The notes below the pieces were generated by a model that was given only the letters and a program-made list of their open reading frames with translations, made no database searches and was not told the origin of the DNA. Below are positions 42,923 to 51,699 of a DNA stretch of 64,000 nt, piece by piece. The translations under genes were made by a program, and so were the position numbers. This DNA is from CBDFNN01 sp965250215 (GTDB taxonomy: Bacteria > Bacteroidota > Rhodothermia > Rhodothermales > DATKEJ01): positions 2,480,001 through 2,544,000 of the forward strand of contig CBDFNN010000004.1 of the NCBI GenBank assembly GCA_965250215.1, in the 5' to 3' direction. The stretch's first letter is position 1; each line of letters starts with the position of its first letter.

Positions 42923-44842
42923 ATGAATAGACTTGTTTTTCCGATTCTCGCTGTTTGTCTCCTCTCTTGCTCGGAAAGCCCAGATCCGTCCAATGTCGCG
43001 ATTGACTTAATCGGTCCGCCTCAGGATCCCTTCTTCTGTGCGACAGAAGAGCACCGCTCCAGCATTGGACTTGGAGAAGTCTTGGACGAAGATTGTGCCA
43101 TGGATCGAGTTGTTTCCTACGTTTACAAATCGAAGGCCGATGGTGAATTCAAGCCCATTGACGAGTCCGCCTCCTCAGATATGTCCAAGACGACGACCAT
43201 GGACGGAAAAGAGGTGGATTTCATAGTCCGATGGGAGAGAGGCACCATCAATCGATTTATATATAGCACGGCCGTTCTGACTGGTGAAGTCGTAGAAGAG
43301 GAGGAGATCGTCGCGAGCGCCTGGTCAGGAAAATTGATTTACTATTTTCAAGGCGGTGTTGGCGTTGGCCACTATCAAGGGAAACCAGATCGAGGCCGCA
43401 TGCTTTACGAGCATGGATTGTCCAAAGGCTATGCGGTCGTCTACTCGACGGGGACCCGAGCATCAGTCCACTATAACCTAGCCTTGGGCGGACAGACGGC
43501 CATCATGGTTAAGAATCGATTTGTCGAATCTATTGGCGAGCCGTTTTATACCGTCGGAGTCGGAGCTTCTGGAGGGGCAATCCAGCAGTATGTCTACGCA
43601 CAAAACCATCCCGGGCTAATCGACGCCGCCATTCCTCAGTATTCCTATCCTGACATGGTGACTCAGGGGATACACATAGTCGATTGCGAGCTCTTGGAAC
43701 GTTTCATGGATGCCGAGGTGGCGAAAGACCCCTCTTCCAAATGGGCCATATGGTCGAATCGGTCCCGACTCCAAGGCTTGAATGCGTCGGACACTATTCC
43801 AAACCCATTTCAAGGAGATGCGCCCGGCCTGAGCGAGTGCATAAATGGTTGGAGGGGGCTATCAGCCTTGACTCTAAATCCTCATTACGGTACGGCACCA
43901 GGTATCTCAGAAGAAGAACAGAAAAAAACGGTTTGGACACACGGAGAGGATCTCAAGCATATCTATGGTATGGCTGAGGACGGCTTCGCAGGTCGGACAT
44001 TTGATAATACGGGGGTCCAATATGGACTCAAAGCCTTGAATGACGACTTCATTTCTCCGACAGAATTTCTGGATTTGAACGCAAGAATTGGTAGTTGGAA
44101 AAATGAAGCAGATATGGTTCAAGAAGGTGCGCCCTTTATCGAGGGTGAGGACCTTGATGTTCATTCCGCTCGCAACATGCATCTTAGTCCCGACGATGAT
44201 GGAGCGATTCCTGCACTCCGCGGAATGGCAGATCCTGGCGCTATCGAGAATATCGAATCTTCCGGCCTGGTATTTCAAGGAGACATCGATATACCGATTA
44301 TCGATTGGCGCCACTATTTGGAAAGGGAGCTGGACATGCACAATTCGCGGCAATCCTTTGTGACGAGGAAGCGAATGCTGAATCACGATGGAGAAGCCTC
44401 CAATCACATAATTTGGTCTACCGACACGATAATTGGCGAGGAGCGCTTTGACCAAACACCGCAAGCATTTGAGGTCATCGATGAGTGGATGGAAAACAGC
44501 CTGGCCAAGCCAAGTCTGAGCCTAAAAGAGAACCGACCTGAAGGTGCCATCGACTCCTGTTTCGACGAAAAAGGAGTGCTGCTGTATTCCGGAGATGACG
44601 CTTGGAATTACAATATGGGGGATGAGGCTGAAAACGAAATGAGTCTTTGTGATACAAGGTTTCCGATATTTGAGACCTCTCGGACAGTTGCTGGATGGCC
44701 ATTTACGGAAGACCTATTTAAATGCGAGCTTCAAAGTCTGAATGATGCTATCGCAAATGGGATTTACATCGACTGGACACCAAATAGCGAGGAGCGAGAC
44801 AAACTAGATGCTATTTTTCCAGATGGAGTATGTCGGTTCTAG
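42923..44842 (+). CDS. DUF6351-like lipoprotein with alpha/beta-hydrolase features
   Basis: A lipoprotein leader (LVFPILAVCLLSCSES) precedes a 620-residue exported region. GVGASGGAIQQYVYAQNHPGL resembles a GxSGG nucleophile elbow followed by the helix typical of alpha/beta hydrolases (compare subtilase or tannase-like folds). LIYYFQGGVGVGHYQGKP may hold the oxyanion strand. Several cysteines (FFCATEEH, DEDCAMD, CFDEKG, LCDTRF, CRF at the end) could form disulfides. I take it to be the DUF6351 family; the activity is not known, though esterase or peptidase activity is plausible. No close operon partner. Confidence 0.65.
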   Translation: MNRLVFPILAVCLLSCSESPDPSNVAIDLIGPPQDPFFCATEEHRSSIGLGEVLDEDCAMDRVVSYVYKSKADGEFKPIDESASSDMSKTTTMDGKEVDFIVRWERGTINRFIYSTAVLTGEVVEEEEIVASAWSGKLIYYFQGGVGVGHYQGKPDRGRMLYEHGLSKGYAVVYSTGTRASVHYNLALGGQTAIMVKNRFVESIGEPFYTVGVGASGGAIQQYVYAQNHPGLIDAAIPQYSYPDMVTQGIHIVDCELLERFMDAEVAKDPSSKWAIWSNRSRLQGLNASDTIPNPFQGDAPGLSECINGWRGLSALTLNPHYGTAPGISEEEQKKTVWTHGEDLKHIYGMAEDGFAGRTFDNTGVQYGLKALNDDFISPTEFLDLNARIGSWKNEADMVQEGAPFIEGEDLDVHSARNMHLSPDDDGAIPALRGMADPGAIENIESSGLVFQGDIDIPIIDWRHYLERELDMHNSRQSFVTRKRMLNHDGEASNHIIWSTDTIIGEERFDQTPQAFEVIDEWMENSLAKPSLSLKENRPEGAIDSCFDEKGVLLYSGDDAWNYNMGDEAENEMSLCDTRFPIFETSRTVAGWPFTEDLFKCELQSLNDAIANGIYIDWTPNSEERDKLDAIFPDGVCRF

Positions 44843-44900
44843 GAGCCGGATGTCTAGCTTTTCTGCGCGATCGAGCAGTGTGGGTCGTCATTGGGAAACC

Positions 44901-45041
44901 GATACGAAGCTGAGCCTGGAGCGACCAGCTTTACAAATCTCACCCAGATCGATCGAGAAAATGTCTCCCAGCTGAAAGAAGCCTTGCGATTCGAAACGGC
45001 TGGAGTTCAATCCATGATTCCCATCGTAGTCGACTCCACTA
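44901..45041 (+). pseudogene. Fragment of a second PQQ-dependent dehydrogenase gene
   Basis: About 140 bp match 30404-30545 of the intact dehydrogenase. The remnant reads YEAEPGATSFTNLTQIDREN followed by VSQLKEALRFETAGVQSMIP, with WRF changed to LRF. Neither start nor remainder is present. The 467-bp gap from 44843 to 45309 holds this fragment and the upstream region of the next gene, with no other recognised feature. Confidence 0.85.
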
Positions 45042-45309
45042 CAATTAATTCTTCTATCACTATGTAATAGTGTATATTCGATCGAGGTTCTTTGTAGCCC
45101 CCTTTCATCGTAGGCAAATTTGATTGTCCTTACTCGGATCATCTCTACAATCAAAATATCAAGGAGGTATACACGAAGAGTCGTGTCGGCAAACTCGTCG
45201 CCGGATAATTGGCGGTTCGATCTAAACATTTGTTCTAGCCGCTTTCATTGTATCACCTATCTATTGTCCCTTTCTCGGATGCGGGCAAAGATATATAAAC
45301 GCAGAGGCA

Positions 45310-46671
45310 ATGCGAAAAATCTATTATTTAATTATATTTTCTATATCTATTATATTTATAAACAGTTCAGTTATCTTTTCCCAAGCATTCGCTGTCGATG
45401 TTGACGCTGGGACACCTGGGCTGCAAACCAGTGTAATCGTAGCTCCTTCGACTGCACTTTCTTTCGACCTGACATATATCAGTGATGGAATTCCTTCATT
45501 GGCCGATGCATATGCAATTGCATTGATGTACAACGACCTCCCAGGCATTCTATCACCGCCCACTGGACCTACATTAGCGGCGCCTGGATTATTTTCCATG
45601 ACGCCGGCCCCTGTTAACCTTTTCACTCTGGCAGCAATACCTGCTCCGGGAGTTGTAATGACGCCGATGGCCTATGTCCCCGGTGGATTGGGTACAGGAG
45701 GTCCATTTACGGCTACGGATGGTGGAGTTGGTGTATGGAGCGTGGCTACGCTTTTTTTTGGTGGAACCCCGCCACCACCTTATAGCGAGGTAGTTCTACA
45801 TACTACACCCGTGGACGCCGTTTCAATAGGAACTACCGATGTTGCTCCAGTGGGAGCATTTGTTTGTCCTTCTCCCATCGGTCCACCATTATTTTGCTCC
45901 GGAGCTCTTCCTGGGCCACCTCTACCTCCGACTGCGCTCTTGCCAATTCCGGGTGGGATTGGTCCAGCCTTCCCTGCTGTAGCTGAGCTTTATGCATCTG
46001 GCACCGGTGTGCCAATTGCTGCACCTGGCGTATTGGGTATTCCACCGCTCCCCGGGATCATGCCATCGACCGTGACGGTCGCGCTTCCACTACCGGTTGA
46101 GATGACCAGTTTTGACGCCGTTTCAGAAGGATCCACAGTCAGGTTATTTTGGGAGACGATCTCTGAGTCAAACAATTCGGGGTTTGAGATTCAACATCTT
46201 CGAAAGGTGAATGGTGCGCTGCCGATACAGAACTGGATTAGTATCGGATTTATAGAAGGTCATGGAAACAGTGCTGAGACGCAACACTATTCCCATGATC
46301 TAGAAGGCTTTAGGCCAGGTAAGCATTTCTTCAGGATTAAGCAGCTCGATCATGATGGTCGCTTCGATGTCTCGGATCACGTCGAGTTGGTTGTTGATCT
46401 TCCTGAGTCTCACGTGTTAAGTCAAGCCTATCCAAATCCTTTTAATCCACGAGCCACCTTTAGCTTAATTGTCAAGGAAAGTCAGGATGTCAAGGTTACC
46501 CTCCATGATATGAGAGGTCGACAGGTAAAGACGCTCTTTGAAGGGAAGGTTAATGCGAATCATGAGCATCGGGTTTTCATAGACGGGACAGGCTTGTCGA
46601 GTGGTTTGTATGCTTATAGAGTGGAAGGGCTGAGCTTCAGCGATGTCCGAACGGTCGTCTTGGAGAAGTAA
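45310..46671 (+). CDS. Secreted beta-sandwich protein with C-terminal sorting domain (paralogue A)
   Basis: A signal peptide (YYLIIFSISIIFINSSVIFS) is followed by a proline- and glycine-rich region (about 25-255) that starts AFAVDVDAGTPGLQ and includes FDLTYISDG and IALMYND, somewhat like cohesin-type or PEP-CTERM-associated beta-sandwiches. From LPVEMTSFDAVSEG (about 260) a shared module begins (FWETISESNNSGFEIQHL, HFFRIKQLDHDGRFD), ending in AYPNPFNPRATFSLIV and GLYAYRVEG, a PNPFNP sorting domain. The same architecture occurs in the genes at 49798 and 58003. It is probably a surface-exposed or secreted protein; no catalytic motif is seen. Confidence 0.75.
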   Translation: MRKIYYLIIFSISIIFINSSVIFSQAFAVDVDAGTPGLQTSVIVAPSTALSFDLTYISDGIPSLADAYAIALMYNDLPGILSPPTGPTLAAPGLFSMTPAPVNLFTLAAIPAPGVVMTPMAYVPGGLGTGGPFTATDGGVGVWSVATLFFGGTPPPPYSEVVLHTTPVDAVSIGTTDVAPVGAFVCPSPIGPPLFCSGALPGPPLPPTALLPIPGGIGPAFPAVAELYASGTGVPIAAPGVLGIPPLPGIMPSTVTVALPLPVEMTSFDAVSEGSTVRLFWETISESNNSGFEIQHLRKVNGALPIQNWISIGFIEGHGNSAETQHYSHDLEGFRPGKHFFRIKQLDHDGRFDVSDHVELVVDLPESHVLSQAYPNPFNPRATFSLIVKESQDVKVTLHDMRGRQVKTLFEGKVNANHEHRVFIDGTGLSSGLYAYRVEGLSFSDVRTVVLEK

Positions 46672-46693
46672 GGAAGGAAGTGGCGAGTGACGA

Positions 46694-46718
46694 GAGGGAG
46701 TCTTCACTAGATTCCCTC
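46694..46718 (+). terminator. Possible weak terminator
   Basis: GAGGGA (46694-46699) and TCCCTC (46713-46718) could form a short hairpin after the sorting-domain gene. Only six base pairs and no clear T tract. Confidence 0.3.
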
Positions 46719-46795
46719 ACTTCGTTGCTTTGACAATTATTATAAGGGTATTCAACGCGAAATCGTCAGCAGCAAATGAACGCAGCGCCGGACGA

Positions 46796-46833
46796 CTATA
46801 GGCAATAGGTATAGTTCACCTTGAAACTCGCCC
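46796..46833 (-). pseudogene. C-terminal tail remnant of a DUF5916-type gene
   Basis: On the minus strand the last eleven codons read ASFKVNYTYCL then stop, matching the end of the intact DUF5916 protein (ASFKVNYTYRL) encoded at 55703-57892, with closely similar bases. A heptamer array starts 2 bp further at 46835. Only the tail is present. Confidence 0.7.
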
Positions 46834-46834
46834 T

Positions 46835-46979
46835 TTCTTGGTCATTGGTCATTGGTGTTTGGTTAGTGGTTCTTTTCAATTCACCCCGATCCACCAATTA
46901 TTTAAATCGACTCCCTTGACCCTTGACGACTGGAATCTGAGTTTACCACAAACCATAAAGCACGAACCAAAAACCAATC
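46835..46979. repeat. Inverted pair of heptamer arrays (TCATTGG / ACCAAAA types)
   Basis: Left block 46835-46869: TTCTTGG, TCATTGG, TCATTGG, TGTTTGG, TTAGTGG. Right block 46945-46979: ACCACAA, ACCATAA, AGCACGA, ACCAAAA, ACCAATC, complementary in type to the left block. They lie in the region upstream of the TonB receptor gene, between it and the DUF5916 tail remnant. Confidence 0.75.
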
Positions 46980-47054
46980 CATTTGGATTGTAAGTATGGA
47001 GTTTCTTACACTTGGCCTTGTAGTTGTCTTAACAACCAACCCAGAGGCTAATCA

Positions 47055-49688
47055 ATGAAACGCTACTACTCGCTACTCTTCGCTCTCGTCCTGTCTTCCT
47101 TCACCACCCTACAAGCCCAATCGACTGTATCCGGAACCATAATAGATTCCCGGACACAAGAGGCCGTCGTTGGGGCGACCGTCGTAATACTCGGAACCCA
47201 AAGAGGCACCAGTACTAACGTCGATGGTGAATACTCCCTGCAGGTGGACAACTTCCCCGTATCGATCAGATTCTCCTACATCGGATACAAAACCGATATT
47301 CAACAAGTCAGTCAAGGTGGGACGATCAATGTCAGCCTGGTACCCGGAATCGATCTAGATGAAGTAGTCGCCGTGGGAAATAGGGGAGAACCTCGGACCG
47401 TGCTTACATCCGCCGTGCCCGTCGATAATATCAACGCAGCCGCTCTTGCAAACAGTGGCCAGGTTTCTCTGGAGCACATGATCAATTTTAAGGTGCCCTC
47501 CTACAATGCATCCAACCAAACCATCTCGGACGCCACGGCTCACTTCGATGTCGCTGAGTTGAGAAATGTTGGACCATCAAGGACGCTTGTACTCATCAAC
47601 GGAAAGCGAAAAAATCAAAGCGCTCTCGTCTATGTCAACGACACACCTGGAAAAGGAGAAGTTGGTGTCGACATGAAAAGCATTCCGACCTCCGCCATCG
47701 AAAGCGTGGAAGTTCTGCGTGACGGTGCCTCGGCCTACTATGGCTCCGATGCCATCGCAGGTGTAGTAAACATCATTCTGAAGGAAAGAATCGGGACCGA
47801 CTTTGGTGTGGCCTCCGGCATCACGACCGAAGGTGACGGCCTCTTCTATAGTGGCGATGTTAACACGGGCATCAAGCTTGGCAATGGCGGAATCCTCAAT
47901 CTCACAGGAAGCTATTACCATCAGGATAACACCAATCGAGCAGGGGAGCCCGGAGGCGATGGCCTCTTCGGAGTCGTCTTTGGAGATGATGATATACTTA
48001 ATGGTACTACGGCCTGGCAACAAGCCAATCCCGATCTAGGTATGATCGTCGGTCAGCCTGAGTACGACAAGTACAGCCTCTTTAGCAACTATAACCAGAA
48101 AATGGACGACGGCGTCAGCGAGTTCTATGCCTTCGGCGGATACACCTATCGAGATGGCACATCCTATGCTCTCTACCGAGCTCCTTACTGGATTACCGAC
48201 GACTCAGGTCTGCTAACTCCCGACGGACAAGCCTACAATGGTTTCGGACCGACTTTCGAAACAGCCGTCAAAGATCTCTATGGTACAGCGGGTGCAAAAT
48301 CCGTCATAGCTGGATGGGACATTGATATGAGCTTTGGTTATGGACGTAACGTGGCCGACTATACCGTGGGCAACTCGATTAACGTGTCCCTTGGAGAAGG
48401 CAGCCCAACTAGTTTCGATCCTGGTGGCTACACCTTCGGATCCGGTGTTCTCAACCTCGATCTATCCAGACAAGTGGACAACATCACTCTGCTGGCGGGA
48501 GCCGAGGCTAGGCGAGAAGATTTTGAAGTCCGTGCTGGTCAGGAGGAATCCTACATCGATGGGGGAGCGCAATCCTTCCCTGGACTACAGCCAGATAATG
48601 AGCTCTCCGAAGGACGAACAAATGTTGGCGCCTATGTTGGTGCAGACTTTGATGTGACGGAGACCTTTCTTCTCAGTGGAGCAGCCCGATTTGAAAACTA
48701 TTCTGACTTTGGTAGCAACCTTTCATGGAAGCTCGCTGCCAGGCAAATGTTTGCAGGCGGCAACGGCGTCGTCCGTGCCTCTGTCAGTACCGGTTTTCGT
48801 GCACCATCATTGCACCAGATTTATCTGAGCAATGTCCAGACGCTCGTTTCGGGTGGTACGGTGTCCAATCAGGGTACCTTTAACAATGTGAGCTCGGTGA
48901 TCCAAGGTCTCGGTGTGGCACCTTTGGATGCGGAGACCTCCTTGAATATGGCTGGTGGATTGACTTATCGGCTAAGTAACCAGTTTTCGATCAGTGCTGA
49001 TTACTACAATATCGCCATAGATGATAGGGTTCTCTTCACGGGTGAAGTTGGCTTTGATGGGGACGATACTACAACCAACGTCGTGGAGTCGATCCTTATC
49101 GATAACTCGGTCACCAGTATCAAATTCTTCGTCAATGCCTTGGATACCAAAACGCAAGGAGTGGATTTCGTATTGAACTACGAAGGCGTACAACTGGGCT
49201 CTAGCTATGTTGACCTTGTCTGGGCGACCAATTACAACAAAACGGAGATCGAGGGAACGATCAATACCCCGAGTCAACTGGCTACAGCGGGTTACGATAT
49301 TTTCAATCGGAAGGAGCAGTCAAGAGTAACGACGGCTCGGCCAAATTTGAAATCGACTTTGGGTGCCACGGCTAGTTTTGGCAAAGTGAATGTCTCACTC
49401 AACAATACTTACTTTGGCGAGGTGACTTGGCAACACGGTTCGGATCCAGCCAATGACCAGACCTTCGCTGGCAAACTGCTAACCGATCTCATCATTTCCT
49501 ACGACGTCTCCGAGACCATGAAGGTCAACCTGACAGGAAATAATATTTTCAATGTCTATCCCGATGTCATCGTGACTGGTGGAGACTTTGTCACGGACCT
49601 CGGTGGGCGATTTAAGTATCCATGGGAGGTGAATCAGTTTGGTTTCAACGGGACGGTTGTTAGGGTTGGCGTTAATATGAAACTGTAA
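47055..49688 (+). CDS. TonB-dependent outer membrane receptor
   Basis: The 877-residue protein has a signal peptide (YYSLLFALVLSSFTTLQA), a CarboxypepD_reg-like domain (STVSGTIIDSRTQEAVVGATV, SFSYIGYKT-type strand), a plug domain (VGPSRTLVLINGKRKNQSALV, AIESVEVLRDGASAYYGSDAIAGVVNIIL), and a beta-barrel ending in an aromatic/hydrophobic C-terminal strand (NGTVVRVGVNMKL). It resembles the receptors of Bacteroidota and gammaproteobacteria that import large ligands such as siderophores, cobalamin or glycans with energy from TonB. No SusD-like partner or anti-sigma factor is adjacent, so the ligand cannot be inferred. Convergent to the sorting-domain gene at 49798, with a heptamer palindrome between the two 3' ends. 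Confidence 0.9.
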   Translation: MKRYYSLLFALVLSSFTTLQAQSTVSGTIIDSRTQEAVVGATVVILGTQRGTSTNVDGEYSLQVDNFPVSIRFSYIGYKTDIQQVSQGGTINVSLVPGIDLDEVVAVGNRGEPRTVLTSAVPVDNINAAALANSGQVSLEHMINFKVPSYNASNQTISDATAHFDVAELRNVGPSRTLVLINGKRKNQSALVYVNDTPGKGEVGVDMKSIPTSAIESVEVLRDGASAYYGSDAIAGVVNIILKERIGTDFGVASGITTEGDGLFYSGDVNTGIKLGNGGILNLTGSYYHQDNTNRAGEPGGDGLFGVVFGDDDILNGTTAWQQANPDLGMIVGQPEYDKYSLFSNYNQKMDDGVSEFYAFGGYTYRDGTSYALYRAPYWITDDSGLLTPDGQAYNGFGPTFETAVKDLYGTAGAKSVIAGWDIDMSFGYGRNVADYTVGNSINVSLGEGSPTSFDPGGYTFGSGVLNLDLSRQVDNITLLAGAEARREDFEVRAGQEESYIDGGAQSFPGLQPDNELSEGRTNVGAYVGADFDVTETFLLSGAARFENYSDFGSNLSWKLAARQMFAGGNGVVRASVSTGFRAPSLHQIYLSNVQTLVSGGTVSNQGTFNNVSSVIQGLGVAPLDAETSLNMAGGLTYRLSNQFSISADYYNIAIDDRVLFTGEVGFDGDDTTTNVVESILIDNSVTSIKFFVNALDTKTQGVDFVLNYEGVQLGSSYVDLVWATNYNKTEIEGTINTPSQLATAGYDIFNRKEQSRVTTARPNLKSTLGATASFGKVNVSLNNTYFGEVTWQHGSDPANDQTFAGKLLTDLIISYDVSETMKVNLTGNNIFNVYPDVIVTGGDFVTDLGGRFKYPWEVNQFGFNGTVVRVGVNMKL

Positions 49689-49697
49689 GAGAGGAAG

Positions 49698-49770
49698 TCT
49701 TCAGCCATCAGTCGTCAGTCTTCAGAACTTGTCTCTATCTGACGACTGAAAGCTGATGGCTGACGACTAA
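49698..49770. repeat. Palindromic heptamer array (TCTTCAG / CTGACGA types)
   Basis: Left arm 49698-49725: TCTTCAG, CCATCAG, TCGTCAG, TCTTCAG. A 13-nt loop follows. Right arm from 49739: CTGACGA, CTGAAAG, CTGATGG, CTGACGA, CTAATCC. The arms are near reverse complements and lie between convergent 3' ends, so the structure could terminate both transcripts. Confidence 0.8.
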
Positions 49771-49797
49771 TCCGGACTAAGGACCAATGACCGCCAA

Positions 49798-51180
49798 CTA
49801 TTTCAGCAACGAAACACTCCGACTGTCCGAGAAATTCGATCCAGTGACCCGGTAGATATAGGTCCCACTTGGGAGTGCCGTGCCATCGAGTGTGAATTGA
49901 TGCGACTGATTTGCAGCTAGCAAACCATCGAAGAGCGTCGCGACTCGAATTCCTATCGAGTTAAAGACCTCAACAGAAACCTGCTGACTCTCCGCCACAA
50001 CCAGCGTGAAACGGGCCATGGGGTTGAATGGATTCGGATAAGCCGCACTCAACACATGGGTCCCCGGCACCTCAATTGAGGCCTCTATTTGATCACTGAA
50101 GGCCACGGCGCCGTCAAAGTCGACTTGCAAAAGCCGGAAGAGATGTTGACCCGCGTTAAGATCACTGACGCGATAGCCGTACTCTTGCGCCTCCAGTGAG
50201 CTGCCAGCTCCTTCAACGAAACCGACTGACATCCAGTTGTTAATTGGCCGAATGTCATGGCTTGGTGCAAGGTGTTGAACCTCGAAACCGGTATTGTCTG
50301 TCTCGGTAGCCGTCTCCCATCGCAACAACACATCTTGACCCTGTACCTGAGCCTCAAAGGCGGTAAACTCGACCGGCAAAGACGTCACGACCATGACAAC
50401 GCCAGGGTTAATGGCGCCCGGAAATAAGGGCCCAGCAGCAGGCACCGGAGTGGCAGCGTATGTTGAGGTGGTACCAACGAAGCCGATTTCAGCAACGTCT
50501 GGCCAGATGCCCACTGGTCCGGCAAGGGGCTGCCCTGGCCCACAGAACGGCATTAAGACAGGTAGACATCCAAAGGCTCCAATTGGGGCCACATCAGAGG
50601 TCCCGACAGCCAGAGGCAACAACGATTGTGTGTAGAGAAAAATCGGTGTCCCGGCCACGGGTAGCCCGATTCCACCCCCAAAGAAAAGGCCACCTGTATC
50701 AACGATGCCGACGCCGCCGTTGGTGCCAATGAAGGGACCACCGAAGCCTAGGGCTCCGGGTACAAAACCAAGCGGCAGAAGCGGGCTACCCGGTCCAATG
50801 GGAGCAGCACTACCGAGGTCAATCGGTGCAGCTGCTCCGGAGATGATAGAGCAGGAGGGTCCGGGGCAGGGCCCGATCGCAGGCGGGGAAAAGGTCGATC
50901 CAGGAACAAAGCCGAGGACAGCCCCGGCGTCGTTGAATTCGGTCGAAAGAACGACATAGTCAAAGTCGACTGGGGGAGCAACAGCAGGAGGCCCCGGGCT
51001 AAACATGTAGATGTCAACGGTAAAGGCCCCAGCCGCAACAGTGGTCATATACGTTGTCTGAATTCCAGGAGTCACCGGATCGACGTCGGCGACATAGCTC
51101 GGTGTCTGAGCTTCTAGCGATGAAAACGTGAATAGAACAGTTAGGCTGAGAAGGAGAAGTTGTATCGAGTTAGATTTCAT
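49798..51180 (-). CDS. Secreted beta-sandwich protein with C-terminal sorting domain (paralogue B)
   Basis: Signal peptide (SIQLLLLSLTVLFTFSSLEA) followed by SYVADVDPVTPGIQTTYMTT and a proline/glycine-rich domain (FDYVVLSTEFNDAGAVLG), the same order as in the gene at 45310. The shared module starts at LPVEFTAFEAQVQG (RWETATETDNTGFEVQHL, HLFRLLQVDFDGAV) and ends with AYPNPFNPMARFTLVV and GTYIYRVTG. The two paralogues face each other across the TonB receptor gene. It is secreted and possibly cell-attached. The 519-bp gap upstream (51181-51699) holds the TTATTGG array and the dockerin-tail remnant; no promoter was assigned. Confidence 0.75.
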   Translation of the reverse strand: MKSNSIQLLLLSLTVLFTFSSLEAQTPSYVADVDPVTPGIQTTYMTTVAAGAFTVDIYMFSPGPPAVAPPVDFDYVVLSTEFNDAGAVLGFVPGSTFSPPAIGPCPGPSCSIISGAAAPIDLGSAAPIGPGSPLLPLGFVPGALGFGGPFIGTNGGVGIVDTGGLFFGGGIGLPVAGTPIFLYTQSLLPLAVGTSDVAPIGAFGCLPVLMPFCGPGQPLAGPVGIWPDVAEIGFVGTTSTYAATPVPAAGPLFPGAINPGVVMVVTSLPVEFTAFEAQVQGQDVLLRWETATETDNTGFEVQHLAPSHDIRPINNWMSVGFVEGAGSSLEAQEYGYRVSDLNAGQHLFRLLQVDFDGAVAFSDQIEASIEVPGTHVLSAAYPNPFNPMARFTLVVAESQQVSVEVFNSIGIRVATLFDGLLAANQSHQFTLDGTALPSGTYIYRVTGSNFSDSRSVSLLK

Positions 51181-51471
51181 CAGAAGGCCTCTATAAAAAT
51201 GAGTGAGGACTTTTGGTGATTTGAGAGGATGAGCTTGTATAATGCCCGCATCGCCATCAGACCTCGCGTTAAGGCATCTGCCTGATTCGATTTACACCCT
51301 AATCTGTCTTAGTGATTAGGTGAAATCACCAGATAGGGGAGTAGTAAACAGGCCTCGAGTGATCTGCGGGGTGATTTGTGCAGTACTCGAATACCTTTGT
51401 GTAATTGATACAGTGTAATGCTTGACGAGGATTTGAGCAAACCTGAATAGGAGCTAAGCGAAAGGCAAGGG

Positions 51472-51541
51472 TTATTGGTTATTGGTTATTGGTTATTGGT
51501 TATTGGTTATTGGTTATTGGTTATTGGTTATTGGTTATTGG
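51472..51541. repeat. Perfect tandem array of TTATTGG, ten copies
   Basis: Seventy bases of exact TTATTGG repeats, the least degenerate array in the window. It lies upstream of both divergent genes (49798-51180 and 51700-53436). Perfect repetition suggests recent expansion and probable length variation between strains. Confidence 0.95.
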
Positions 51542-51581
51542 TCCCCCACACTCACCCACTCACCACTTACAACTGACGACC
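51542..51581. repeat. Degenerate heptamer continuation (CACTCAC/CCACTTA types)
   Basis: CACTCAC, CCACTCA, CCACTTA, CAACTGA continue the 7-bp period after the TTATTGG array, up to the stop codon of the dockerin-tail remnant. Confidence 0.6.
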
Positions 51582-51650
51582 CTAGGGTAGCTGCGACGCC
51601 AGCCCAATCGCCGGTAACCATGCGTTAAAAAATCAAAAGAAGTCATTGTG
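51582..51650 (-). pseudogene. C-terminal tail remnant of a dockerin-repeat gene
   Basis: On the minus strand NAWLPAIGLASQLP then stop matches the end of the intact beta-helix protein (NVWLPANGLASQVP, 53589). Upstream, TSFDFL is in another frame, so a one-base shift broke the tail. It abuts the heptamer arrays at 51472-51581. Confidence 0.75.
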
Positions 51651-51699
51651 AGTCGATAGCCCCGTATCTTTCGATACTCCAACCCGATCTCAATAGCTC

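Noticed and set aside
44888..45229. Minus-strand open frame of 113 codons
   Set aside because: It covers the antisense of a PQQ-dehydrogenase relic and has no recognisable features.
51472..51541. CRISPR array
   Set aside because: Units are 7 bp without spacers, and no cas genes are present.
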